A stretch of 32,957 nt of DNA, from contig VLTH01000002.1 of NCBI GenBank assembly GCA_008125075.1, positions 781,904 to 814,860 of the forward strand, read 5' to 3'. Numbering within the stretch: position 1 is the first letter of the stretch; every line of letters starts with the position of its first letter. Made by a program: the position numbers and the translations under genes. The notes beneath the pieces are model-generated. The model searched no databases. It saw nothing but the letters and a program-made list of their open reading frames with translations, and was not told the DNA's origin. This DNA comes from Acetivibrio alkalicellulosi. Its GTDB lineage: Bacteria > Bacillota > Clostridia > Acetivibrionales > Acetivibrionaceae. Positions 17,543-24,993 of this stretch are shown piece after piece.

Positions 17543-17790
17543 GGAGTGTATTTAATAAATGTGAAGAAAAATCTTCTAGAAACTTAAGTTTCGTAGTCTA
17601 GAGCCAGTAAAAGCATAATCACTACAAGTCTTATTTGATGATAAATAGGATCTGTTAAAGTTTCAGACATTCTTTAGGTGAAAAATCATGACAAAATAAA
17701 TAGGATCTGTTAAAGTTTCAGACATTCTTTAGGTGAAAAATCATGACAAAATTGATTGAAGCAATATAAAAGATAAGAAAGGTGAGGCAA
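17543..17790 (+). promoter_or_regulatory. Gap between aprB and cysD with a palindrome, tandem repeat and likely promoter
   Basis: Immediately after aprB there is AAGGAG followed 12 nt later by ATG TGA, a start codon with an instant stop, possibly a remnant. GAAACTTAAGTTTC (17579-17592) is a perfect palindrome. A 55-bp tandem repeat follows. Just behind it, ATGACA (17743-17748), a 16-nt spacer and TATAAA (17765-17770) form a plausible promoter for cysDN. Confidence 0.5.
17643..17752. repeat. Perfect 55-bp tandem duplication upstream of cysD
   Basis: The unit beginning AAATAGGATCTGTTAAAG and ending AATCATGACAAAAT occurs twice head to tail with no mismatch (17643-17697, 17698-17752). Identity suggests a recent slippage event or an assembly duplication. 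The second copy supplies the -35-like ATGACA of the cysDN promoter. Confidence 0.85.
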
Positions 17791-18699
17791 ATGAGCATAC
17801 AAAAAGATTATTTAGATCAACTAGAGGCAGAAGCCATTTACATTATGCGCGAAGTGGCTGGGCAATTTGAAAAACCAGCCTTGCTATTTAGTGGAGGAAA
17901 AGACAGCATTTGCTTGGTTCACCTGGCATTAAAAGCTTTTAGCCCTGGCAAATTTCCATTTCCACTTGTTCACATTGATACAGGTCATAATTTTCCCGAA
18001 GCATTGGATTATCGTGACAAGGTGGTTAACAAACTAGAAGAAAAGTTAATTGTTCGTAAAGTGGAAGATACCATTTATAAAAGAAAATTGCAGGATGCAA
18101 AAGGGAAATTCCCCAGCAGAAATGCTCTGCAAACCTATACATTATTAGATACTGTTGAAGAATTTGAATTTGATGCTTGCATTGGCGGAGCAAGGCGAGA
18201 TGAGGAAAAAGCAAGAGCAAAGGAGAGAATTTTTTCAGTAAGAGACGAGTTTGGACAATGGGATCCCAAAAAGCAAAGACCTGAATTGTGGAATATTTAC
18301 AACGGAAAAATCAATAAAGGCGAGAACGTGCGAGTGTTTCCAATTAGTAACTGGACTGAATTAGATATTTGGAATTATATCAAGCGGGAAAATATTGAAT
18401 TACCAAGCATTTACTTTACACATGAACGAGAATGTGTTGTGACAGAATCAGGACAGCTAATGGCTCATTCACAATATCTTCAATTAGATGCTGACGATGT
18501 CATCGTTAAGAAAAGAGTCCGATACAGAACGGTGGGGGATATGACATGTACTGCTGCGATAGAAAGCGAAGTATATACTATTGATGATATTATCAATGAT
18601 TTAGAAGAAGCAAAAATCAGCGAACGTGGTGCCACTCGTATGGATGATAGAATCAGTGAAGCTGCCATGGAAGACCGCAAAAAAGGAGGGTATTTTTAA
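17791..18699 (+). CDS. cysD: Sulfate adenylyltransferase subunit 2
   Basis: The start is ATG 17791 (302 aa) after AAGGTGAGG; the upstream GTG at 17782 falls inside that site. It is an ATP-pyrophosphatase (N-type) fold with the PP-loop LLFSGGKDSICLVHL, then HIDTGHNFPE and GGARRDEEKARAKER, the classic CysD pattern. It makes APS from sulfate and ATP in a complex with the GTPase CysN encoded next. Codon choice is visibly less AT-rich than in the genes upstream, which suggests a separate, perhaps horizontally acquired origin for the cysDN pair. Confidence 0.95.
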   Translation: MSIQKDYLDQLEAEAIYIMREVAGQFEKPALLFSGGKDSICLVHLALKAFSPGKFPFPLVHIDTGHNFPEALDYRDKVVNKLEEKLIVRKVEDTIYKRKLQDAKGKFPSRNALQTYTLLDTVEEFEFDACIGGARRDEEKARAKERIFSVRDEFGQWDPKKQRPELWNIYNGKINKGENVRVFPISNWTELDIWNYIKRENIELPSIYFTHERECVVTESGQLMAHSQYLQLDADDVIVKKRVRYRTVGDMTCTAAIESEVYTIDDIINDLEEAKISERGATRMDDRISEAAMEDRKKGGYF

Positions 18700-18700
18700 C

Positions 18701-19945
18701 ATGGAACTATTACGTTTTTTTACAGCTGGAAATGTAGATGATGGAAAAAGCACGTTAATTGGACGACTGCTATATGACAGCCAATCTATCTCAACGGATA
18801 TTATAGAAACATTAACCAGACAGAGTAAAACTACTGGAAGCAATGCCGAGATTGACTTAGCATTGTTGACGGATGGCTTACGGGCAGAAAGAGAACAGGG
18901 CATTACCATTGATGTTGCTTACAAGTTTTTTAGTACATCCAAGCGAAAATTTATCATTGCGGATACACCAGGCCATATACAATATACACGTAACATGTTT
19001 ACTGGTGCATCTAATGCAGATTTAGCCATCATCTTAGTAGATGCTCGAAATGGAATTACCGACCAGACAAAGCGGCATAGCATTATTTCGGCCATACTAG
19101 GCATTCCTCATGTTGTAGTTTGTGTAAATAAAATGGACATGGAAGATTATGAGCAGTCTGTGTTTAAAAAAATAGAAGAAGATTACTTGGAATTTTCAAA
19201 ACCATTAAAGCTTCAGGAAATCACCTTTATTCCTGTGAGCGCACTAGAAGGCGATAATGTGGTAACCTTTTCAGATAATATGAAGTGGTATAAAGGGCCA
19301 ACTTTATTACAGTTTTTAGAGGAAGTCACCATTGTTCCAGCAAAAACAAGTGAAGGTTCACGCTTTCAAGTGCAATACGTAATTCGTCCTCAAACCGATG
19401 AATTACATGATTACAGAGGCTATGCAGGAAGAGTCAGTAATGGTTCCTATAAAAAAGGGCAAAGAGTTGTGGTTTTGCCTTCGGGTATTGAAACTGTCAT
19501 TGAGAAAATAGAAAAACACCAAGTTGAGATTGAAGTGGCTAATACGGAGGATACAATTGTTTTACACTTAAAGGATGATGTTGATGTTAGCAGGGGCAAT
19601 GTGATTGTTCCGGTAGAGAATGTGCCAAAAACAGAAAAAGAAATTACAGCTACGTTATGCTGGATGGACAATAGTGGATTTGTGCCTGGACAAAAACTCT
19701 TACTGCAGCAAAATTCATTCATAACAAAAGCCGTAATCAAGGAGATTCAGGCGCATATTGACATACACACCTTTCAAAAAAAAGAAGCTAGTGACAGTAT
19801 GAAACTGAATGATATCTGCAAAGTCCTAATTAAAACTGCTGAGAGTATCAGTTATGATCCCTATTCCGAGAATCGAGCTTTTGGTGCTTTTATCTTAATT
19901 AATGAAAATACAAACAACACAGTAGCCGCAGGAACTATTGATTAG
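18701..19945 (+). CDS. cysN: Sulfate adenylyltransferase subunit 1, GTPase
   Basis: The start is ATG 18701 (414 aa), directly after AAAGGAGGG; the open frame upstream of it lies inside cysD. EF-Tu-like GTPase motifs are G1 AGNVDDGKSTL, G3 ADTPGHIQYTRNM and G4 NKMD, followed by two beta-barrel domains. GTP hydrolysis drives APS synthesis by CysD. It is shorter than the 475-aa E. coli protein and has no fused APS kinase, so the pathway should go through APS to the AprAB reductase above and not via PAPS. Confidence 0.93.
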   Translation: MELLRFFTAGNVDDGKSTLIGRLLYDSQSISTDIIETLTRQSKTTGSNAEIDLALLTDGLRAEREQGITIDVAYKFFSTSKRKFIIADTPGHIQYTRNMFTGASNADLAIILVDARNGITDQTKRHSIISAILGIPHVVVCVNKMDMEDYEQSVFKKIEEDYLEFSKPLKLQEITFIPVSALEGDNVVTFSDNMKWYKGPTLLQFLEEVTIVPAKTSEGSRFQVQYVIRPQTDELHDYRGYAGRVSNGSYKKGQRVVVLPSGIETVIEKIEKHQVEIEVANTEDTIVLHLKDDVDVSRGNVIVPVENVPKTEKEITATLCWMDNSGFVPGQKLLLQQNSFITKAVIKEIQAHIDIHTFQKKEASDSMKLNDICKVLIKTAESISYDPYSENRAFGAFILINENTNNTVAAGTID

Positions 19946-19972
19946 AGTATACACATCCACTAATAAGTGTAT

Positions 19973-20000
19973 ATGAAGCAAATAAGCTTCATGTACATTT
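19973..20000 (+). terminator. Terminator of cysDN
   Basis: ATGAAGC (19973-19979) pairs with GCTTCAT (19986-19992), followed by GTACATTTTT. A second small hairpin, TATACAC with GTGTATA (19948-19973), lies just upstream. This ends the sulfur genes ahead of the recombinase promoter. Confidence 0.65.
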
Positions 20001-20013
20001 TTCCATTTTATAC

Positions 20014-20042
20014 TTGATTATTTATTAGAATAGGTATATAAT
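20014..20042 (+). promoter_or_regulatory. Promoter of the tyrosine recombinase gene
   Basis: TTGATT (20014-20019), a 17-nt spacer, then TATAAT (20037-20042). The hexamers are near consensus, so the gene would be strongly expressed unless repressed. The expected transcription start falls in the LexA box that begins 10 nt further on. Confidence 0.8.
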
Positions 20043-20052
20043 TAAGATGTAA

Positions 20053-20066
20053 CGAACGTATGTTCG
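20053..20066. promoter_or_regulatory. LexA (SOS) box on the recombinase promoter
   Basis: CGAACGTATGTTCG has the CGAAC-N4-GTTCG form and agrees with the Gram-positive LexA/DinR consensus CGAACRNRYGTTYC at all but the last base. It covers the expected start site of the recombinase promoter, the right place for repression that is lifted after DNA damage. Confidence 0.85.
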
Positions 20067-20097
20067 AATATTATTGTTAGATTGTAGGTGTAGAGTG

Positions 20098-21168
20098 ATG
20101 TGTATACTTGTAAAAAATTATTCTGAAAGTCTTTTATCTGTAAAGATTCCTTATTCAACAGAAAATGTTCAAAAAATTAAAAAAATTAATGGACGAAAGT
20201 GGATAGAATCTGATAAAATATGGACTATACCAAAGAAAAAAGAAACGATTAAACTTTTGTTTAAAATTTTTGAAAATAACAATGTTGTATATGATATTGT
20301 TGATTATAATATTTATAATGATAGAGTAATATCAGAGTATAAAAATGAACTATCTTTAAGAAACTACAGCTTTAAGACCCAAAAAGCATATTTAAACCAT
20401 ATAAAAAGATTTTTTAAGTATTATAACAATAAAAGATTTGATGAGATTAATGTAGCTGATATTAAATCATATTTGCTAAAAAAGTTTGAAGAGAAGAAAT
20501 CACCTGCATGTATTAACCAGATGTTTAGTGCACTTAAGTTTTTATTTATAGAGGTTATAAAGAATGGTGAATTTGAGTTTGACATAACAAGACCTAAAAA
20601 AGAAAATAAGCTCCCAAGTGTTTTAAGTGTAGATGAAGTATTTAAGATTATAAATTCAATTGAAAATATTAAGCATAAATCTATTATTATGTTAGTTTAT
20701 TCAGCAGGTTTAAGGGTAAGTGAAGTAGCTAAATTAAAGATTGAAAATATTGATGGTAAAAGAAATCTGATTCATGTAAAAGGAGCAAAGGGTAAGAAAG
20801 ACAGATATACTCTTTTGTCCAGTACTGCATTAGAGATACTAAGGGAGTATTTTAAGAAATACAAACCTGAAAGTTGGCTTTTTGAAGGTTCAAAAGAAGA
20901 AAGACATATAACTGAGAGATCTATACAAAAGGTTTTTGAAAATGCTATTTTTAAAGTAGGTATAAAAAAGAAGGCAACAGTACATACATTAAGACATTCA
21001 TTCGCCACTCATTTATTGGAAAATGGGACAGATTTAAGATATATTCAGGAGCTATTAGGTCATGCGAGTTCTAAAACTACTGAAATATATACCCATGTAA
21101 GTGAAAAAGACTTTGGAAAAATTCAAAGCCCATTAGATAGAATAATGAGTGACAAAGTTAAAACATAG
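20098..21168 (+). CDS. Tyrosine recombinase/integrase, Xer-like, adjacent to an attC cassette array
   Basis: The start is ATG 20098 (356 aa), 7 nt after AGGTG; a TTG at 20074 lacks a site. Residues 1-65 form an extra N-terminal domain (IPYSTENVQKIKKINGRKW) seen in some Xer-like integrases. A SAM-like core-binding domain (about 75-165) and the catalytic domain follow, with the full set: Arg in SAGLRVSE (206), Lys in VKGAKGKK, HTLRH (296 and 299), LGH (322) and Tyr in IYTHV (331). It ends in the IntI-like SPLDRI. The roughly 50-residue IntI-specific insertion between the catalytic Lys and HxLRH is absent (ALEILREYFKKYKPESWLF runs straight on). By position and shared SOS control it is the likely enzyme of the array; a simple chromosomal XerC/D role is the alternative. 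Confidence 0.85.
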   Translation: MCILVKNYSESLLSVKIPYSTENVQKIKKINGRKWIESDKIWTIPKKKETIKLLFKIFENNNVVYDIVDYNIYNDRVISEYKNELSLRNYSFKTQKAYLNHIKRFFKYYNNKRFDEINVADIKSYLLKKFEEKKSPACINQMFSALKFLFIEVIKNGEFEFDITRPKKENKLPSVLSVDEVFKIINSIENIKHKSIIMLVYSAGLRVSEVAKLKIENIDGKRNLIHVKGAKGKKDRYTLLSSTALEILREYFKKYKPESWLFEGSKEERHITERSIQKVFENAIFKVGIKKKATVHTLRHSFATHLLENGTDLRYIQELLGHASSKTTEIYTHVSEKDFGKIQSPLDRIMSDKVKT

Positions 21169-21177
21169 AGTGGATAT

Positions 21178-21206
21178 CTGAAATAGGTTAATTAAAACAA
21201 TATACA
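21178..21206 (+). promoter_or_regulatory. Candidate cassette-array promoter (Pc)
   Basis: CTGAAA (21178-21183), a 17-nt spacer, TATACA (21201-21206): both 4 of 6 to consensus. It lies just after the recombinase stop and 13 nt before the second LexA box, mirroring the layout at the recombinase promoter. A weak match that would need a transcription-start test. Confidence 0.4.
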
Positions 21207-21219
21207 GCCTAGGGATTAA

Positions 21220-21233
21220 CGAACTTATGTTCG
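21220..21233. promoter_or_regulatory. Second LexA (SOS) box, next to the first cassette junction
   Basis: CGAACTTATGTTCG is again a CGAAC-N4-GTTCG palindrome, differing from the first box only at one central base. It ends 10 bp before the crossover G21244. It could repress the array promoter, or by occupying DNA beside attI, block insertion. Confidence 0.75.
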
Positions 21234-21272
21234 GATACAAGACGTTAGTTGAAAGACTGTGCTTGTTTAGCC

Positions 21273-21294
21273 GCTCGACCATCCGTGGTCGAGC
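21273..21294 (+). other. Leader hairpin ahead of the first cassette gene
   Basis: GCTCGACCA and TGGTCGAGC form a perfect 9-bp GC-rich stem with a TCCG loop; flanking TTAG/CTAA can extend it past a bulge. It has no T tract and lies 13-20 nt before the ribosome site of cassette gene 1. It may tune translation, or be part of the attachment region. Confidence 0.55.
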
Positions 21295-21325
21295 TAAGAA
21301 AGCCTTTGGAGAAAGGTAAAAAGTA

Positions 21326-21949
21326 ATGGATAGAATTTGTAAAAGATGTGGGTTACCAGTTAAGAAATACTATAATGAATACGATGTGTTTGAAGGAATG
21401 CATTGGATTTGCTTCCACTTTGAATTTGAGCATGGAAGTTATGATCCTGATGAACCTTGCGATGATCCAAGTTGTCCTTGGAACGCAGAAAATAGAGAAA
21501 TAATGCTTGAGAGATCACATGATTTGAAAGTCGTATCAACTGATAGAAAGAGTTGGATGTGTATCGATTTCATTGAAAAAGAGGCTATTTATTATCCAAG
21601 CATTTGTTTTAATATTCAGATTAAGAAAAATGGACTATTGATTCTGGGAAGGAAAGTTTGGTTTGAAAAGGATAAACTAGATTTATTCATAAAAGATCTA
21701 AATAATCTTTATATGATAGGCAAGGGACATTCAAGTCTTGAAAGTATGAGTTCAAATGAGTTGAATCTTTCGGTAGAGACCATTGATAAAGCTGGGCATA
21801 TTGGTTTGTTTTATAAAACAGAGTATAGTAGAAAGGTTTATAATAAAGAGTTAAAGAACTCAATTCATGACTATTTCGAAATCGAATTTAGCAATATATA
21901 CAGTATTATTAAATACCTTATGAAGTTTAGTTATAATATTTTAAAATGA
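21326..21949 (+). CDS. Cassette 1: hypothetical Cys/His-rich protein
   Basis: A 207-aa protein, ATG preceded by GGAGAAAGG. The first 52 residues hold several metal-ligand candidates: CKRCG, WICFHFEFEH and EPCDDPSCPW, suggesting a zinc-binding head. The rest is mixed and ends in a hydrophobic, aromatic helix (SIIKYLMKFSYNILK). No family is recognised and no signal peptide is seen. As the first cassette it would be the best expressed from an array promoter. It occupies cassette 21245-22094. Confidence 0.7.
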   Translation: MDRICKRCGLPVKKYYNEYDVFEGMHWICFHFEFEHGSYDPDEPCDDPSCPWNAENREIMLERSHDLKVVSTDRKSWMCIDFIEKEAIYYPSICFNIQIKKNGLLILGRKVWFEKDKLDLFIKDLNNLYMIGKGHSSLESMSSNELNLSVETIDKAGHIGLFYKTEYSRKVYNKELKNSIHDYFEIEFSNIYSIIKYLMKFSYNILK

Positions 21950-22012
21950 TTGGCTGATAAGGGTTTGTACAAGGCCGCATCCATGCGGCTCTGGCTTCGC
22001 GGGGCACAGTCC

Positions 22013-22101
22013 TTCACCTAACAATATAGTTCCGGCAATTCCACCCGCAAAGGGCAGTCGCCCTAAGCGGCTGAAAAAGCGGAACTACAGCACGTTATAT
22101 A
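22013..22101 (+). other. attC1-like recombination site
   Basis: R'' ACCTAAC fits RYYYAAC; the crossover is CACG^TTATAT at 22094/22095. Inner arms TAGTTCCG and CGGAACTA pair across the centre. The R'' box pairs with the start of cassette 1, not with the following cassette. A separate hairpin, GCCGCAT with ATGCGGC (near 21973-21989), lies just upstream and may be a relic of another site. Confidence 0.85.
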
Positions 22102-22209
22102 AAATCGCGCGCATACCGACGCGTCCTGCGTCGGGTTGATAAGGATAGGCTTTGGAGAGTATTTTAGATAACTAAAGACATATTGGGGCAAAAAGCAGAG
22201 GAGAATTTT

Positions 22210-22935
22210 ATGTTGAACAACTGGATTTATGACGAATACAAGCATTGTGGAGTTGACTATTCAAAGGAAGAACATGCTGACGAATATGACAGAGAACATC
22301 AATCATTTCGTGATTATGAAAAGGAATTCAATAGTATGATTGAGTTTCTTGGCTTGAGCAATACCCAAGAATTATCGGTGATTGACCTAGGATGTGGAAC
22401 CGGGGCAACATCAATTTTTGCGACAGAACAATTTAAAAAAGTATATGGAGTTGATGTATCTGATGTAATGATACATCAGGCAAAGAAAAAGTTATCTAAT
22501 AAGTTTAGTGGTAACATAGAATTCATCAATGCTGGATTTCTAACTTATAATCATAAAGATGAACCTGTAGACTTATTGATTACTAAAGCGGCATTTCATC
22601 ATTTACCTGACTTCTGGAAGCAGATTGCATTACTGAAAATGAATAAGATGATTAAAAAAGATGGAATTTTGTACATCTTTGATGTTGTCTTTGATTTTCA
22701 AGCTAATGATTATAAAGACAGAATAGACAAATGGGTTTTTAATTTTGAGAAAAATGCTGGACAAAAATTTAGAGAAGAAGTTGAAACACATATAAGAGAT
22801 GAGCATAGTACATTCAAATGGATTCTAGATGGTATGATAGAAAGAGCTGGATTTAGAATTGAAAACTGTAAATCAAATGATAAATTTATAACAGAATACC
22901 ACTGTATTAAAATAAAAGATGTAGATATAGATTGA
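22210..22935 (+). CDS. Cassette 2: class I SAM-dependent methyltransferase
   Basis: The start is ATG 22210 (241 aa), 6 nt after GAGGAG; the frame upstream lacks a ribosome site. Motif I is VIDLGCGTGATSIFA, followed by VYGVDVSDVMIHQAKKK (motif II acid), and LLITKAAFHHLPDF in the position of motif IV/post-I. It resembles small-molecule methyltransferases of the Methyltransf_11/25 type. The substrate cannot be read from sequence. It is the only gene of cassette 22095-23107. Confidence 0.8.
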   Translation: MLNNWIYDEYKHCGVDYSKEEHADEYDREHQSFRDYEKEFNSMIEFLGLSNTQELSVIDLGCGTGATSIFATEQFKKVYGVDVSDVMIHQAKKKLSNKFSGNIEFINAGFLTYNHKDEPVDLLITKAAFHHLPDFWKQIALLKMNKMIKKDGILYIFDVVFDFQANDYKDRIDKWVFNFEKNAGQKFREEVETHIRDEHSTFKWILDGMIERAGFRIENCKSNDKFITEYHCIKIKDVDID

Positions 22936-22998
22936 TGACAAAGAGAGCCTTTTAGGGTCTGACGTCCTGTCAGCCTCTGAACTTCGAAGGCGCGCGAC

Positions 22999-23114
22999 TT
23001 TACATAACAACGCATAAAAGGGTAGAAATGAATTACGGGTCGCTCAACAAACCTTTTCGGGGACATAGGAGCTATGTAACCCCTCAAAGGCTTCTTTTAT
23101 GCACACGTTATCTG
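22999..23114 (+). other. attC2-like recombination site
   Basis: R'' TTTACATAAC (22999-23008) is a 9/10 match to the reverse complement of the start of cassette 2 (GTTATATAAA). Arms GCATAAAAG and CTTTTATGC pair. The crossover is CACG^TTATCT at 23107/23108. Confidence 0.85.
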
Positions 23115-23164
23115 ACATAATCTCGAGTGTTAATAAATATTGAATAAATATGGAGGTGTTATTG

Positions 23165-24010
23165 ATGAGCATGATTTCTGATTCTAGTGCAGTTTTAGAA
23201 TTACAAAGAATATTACCACAGCATCAATCTGCTATAACTTTATTAAACAATATGGTACAAGACCCATGCATTAACGAAATTAAGTGGCTTGATTTAGCAT
23301 GTGGTAAAGGACAAATTATTTCACAACTAAAAGAGAATTTATCTGATAATAATAGGAAAAAGATTATATATGATGGCTATGATATAAATGTGGAATTTAC
23401 TAAAATTGCATCTAGAATTGCAAGTAACCTAGAATTGAGACAATACCGTTTTAATCATGGGGATTTGTCCAACTTCGCAGTTGTACTAGGTGTTGAAAAA
23501 GAATTTGATTTCATTACATGTACTAATGTTGCACATGAACTACATCCTAATGCCTTTGTATCTCTGGTACTAGATTCTTTTAAAAGATTAACTAGTAGTG
23601 GACAACTATTTATATATGATATGGAGTCATTGACTACTCCTGAATTAGGAGCATTCCCATTAAGAGGAAATGAAATTACTAGTTTACTCAATACTATCTT
23701 TGAGTGCCTCAATACAGTATATAGAGTCCATGCTTCTGTATGGAGCCATAAGACTTGTAAGGGTTGGTCCATTATAATCAATAGGGCTCACATTAGCATT
23801 GAAAATGAAATATTTGATAAAGAAAAAAAAGCAATCACAAATAAAATAAAACTAAAAATTGATGACATAATTCAATCGCGATGTAAGGAATGTGTTGATC
23901 TATTGACAACATACACAATTTATGGGGCTGATACTGCTGAAGATGAACAGCTTAAGTTAGTTGCATTATATGAATTTTGGGCTCTTCATTATGCAAGGGG
24001 GGGAAAGTAA
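23165..24010 (+). CDS. Cassette 3, gene A: class I SAM-dependent methyltransferase-like protein
   Basis: The start is ATG 23165 (281 aa), 6 nt after GGAGGTG. Motif I is WLDLACGKGQIISQL, followed by YDGYDINVEFTKIAS, and FDFITCTNVAHELHP in the post-I/motif IV position. The C-terminal 80 residues are helical and charged. Its stop overlaps the next start (TAATG), so it is translated together with the TIR-like/Mrr-like protein. The pairing suggests it modifies either DNA or a small signal for that partner. No DNA methylase motif (DPPY, NPPY, PCQ) is present, so protection of DNA is not evident. Confidence 0.72.
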   Translation: MSMISDSSAVLELQRILPQHQSAITLLNNMVQDPCINEIKWLDLACGKGQIISQLKENLSDNNRKKIIYDGYDINVEFTKIASRIASNLELRQYRFNHGDLSNFAVVLGVEKEFDFITCTNVAHELHPNAFVSLVLDSFKRLTSSGQLFIYDMESLTTPELGAFPLRGNEITSLLNTIFECLNTVYRVHASVWSHKTCKGWSIIINRAHISIENEIFDKEKKAITNKIKLKIDDIIQSRCKECVDLLTTYTIYGADTAEDEQLKLVALYEFWALHYARGGK

Positions 24011-24849
24011 TGAGAAAAATTTACATTTCGTATTCATACAAGGACAATGAAATAAATTATACAATCAAAAAATTGAAAAATTATTTTGATGATATTAGTA
24101 TTAATGTTATTACTATCGAAGATTTCTATCAATGTAATAGTAATCTATTTCAATCAGTAACTGATATCATAGATGGATGTAGTATTTTTATATGCTTTAT
24201 GGATAGAGAGAATCCGAACATAATGTTTGAGTTAGGATATGCCCTTGGTAAGAATAAGAAAATTATCTTAGTAAGTGATTATAATGATATTCCATATGAC
24301 TTGAAACAGTTAACTTTTATAAGAAAAAGTAATGATATCAGTGAAATATTACTTAGTATAGAAGAAAGTTTGGATTATACTAGAAATTATTATGACAATA
24401 TGTTAAGTAGATATGATTATAAACAAATATTATACAGATCCATTGAAGAACCTAGCTTTCTTGATAACATAGAAGCTATAGAGTTTGAGAATATAGTTTA
24501 TATGTGGCTTAATGATAATGGTTTAAATGTTCAGAGGCCGATGCATAATCGTGATTTGGGTTGTGACTTTATTCTGTATACAGAATCTGGGAGAAAAATC
24601 GCGATAGAAGTTAAAAAGTATAGACATACATCAAAATTATCAATATCTGTGCTAAGACAATTAATTGGTATCATGGCAGTAGAGCATTTTGATGCAGGCA
24701 TTATAATTAATACTGGACAATATACAAACTCTATACTTCATTATGTAGATGAGATAGAACAAAACGTTTTATTGTGGAATATTGAACATCTTTATAATAT
24801 TAGTGAAAGTATTAAGCAGTTAGAAGAAAGATTAGATTCAAGAATATAA
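24010..24849 (+). CDS. Cassette 3, gene B: TIR-like domain fused to Mrr-type nuclease, probable defence protein
   Basis: The start is ATG 24010 (279 aa) in a TAATG overlap. Residues 1-120 look like a TIR or deoxyribosyltransferase-like nucleotide domain: RKIYISYSYKD opening, SIFICFMDRENPNIMFELGYALG with the conserved Glu, and KKIILVSD. Residues about 150-260 look like an Mrr/type IV restriction fold: FENIVYMWL helix, then GCDFILYTESGRKIAIEVKK (Asp and ExK of a PD-(D/E)xK site) and VLRQLIGIM. This fits sensing or NAD-type chemistry joined to a nuclease, as in phage defence. It shares the cassette with a methyltransferase. Function is inferred from domains. Confidence 0.7.
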   Translation: MRKIYISYSYKDNEINYTIKKLKNYFDDISINVITIEDFYQCNSNLFQSVTDIIDGCSIFICFMDRENPNIMFELGYALGKNKKIILVSDYNDIPYDLKQLTFIRKSNDISEILLSIEESLDYTRNYYDNMLSRYDYKQILYRSIEEPSFLDNIEAIEFENIVYMWLNDNGLNVQRPMHNRDLGCDFILYTESGRKIAIEVKKYRHTSKLSISVLRQLIGIMAVEHFDAGIIINTGQYTNSILHYVDEIEQNVLLWNIEHLYNISESIKQLEERLDSRI

Positions 24850-24872
24850 CATAAAAATATCTGTGGTTTACG

Positions 24873-24993
24873 TCAGATAACCATGCATTGCCGGCTCCGC
24901 TGCGCTCCGACCCAAACCTTTTCGCTGGGAGACAAGCTCCCCCAAGCGGTATTCCTTTGGGGTCCAGCTCAAAGGCTTCGGCAATGCGAAACG
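24873..24993 (+). other. attC3-like site, left part, interrupted by a group II intron
   Basis: R'' TCAGATAAC (24873-24881) with its flank matches the reverse complement of the start of cassette 3 (GTTATCTGACA) in 10 of 11 positions. Arms GCATTGCCG and CGGCAATGC pair. The right end GAAACG stops at the crossover G24993, where the intron begins; the missing TT resumes at 27359. Confidence 0.83.

Larger units (their letters stand above)
21169..21253 (+). other. Candidate attI site / array start
   Basis: This stretch, between the recombinase stop and the first cassette, ends in GACG^TTAGTTGAA. The bases from G21244 are the start (R') of cassette 1, since they match the reverse complement of that cassette's R'' box (TTCACCTAAC at 22013) in 9 of 10 positions. 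By analogy with integrons the region left of G21244 is attI. I cannot delimit its left end. Confidence 0.6.

Noticed and set aside
17643-17752. Short CRISPR-like array
   Set aside because: The two 55-bp copies are directly adjacent with no spacers, and no cas genes are present.
20098-21168. Canonical IntI integron integrase
   Set aside because: The roughly 50-residue IntI-specific segment between the catalytic Lys and HTLRH is missing, so I call it Xer-like and not IntI despite the IntI-like C-terminus.
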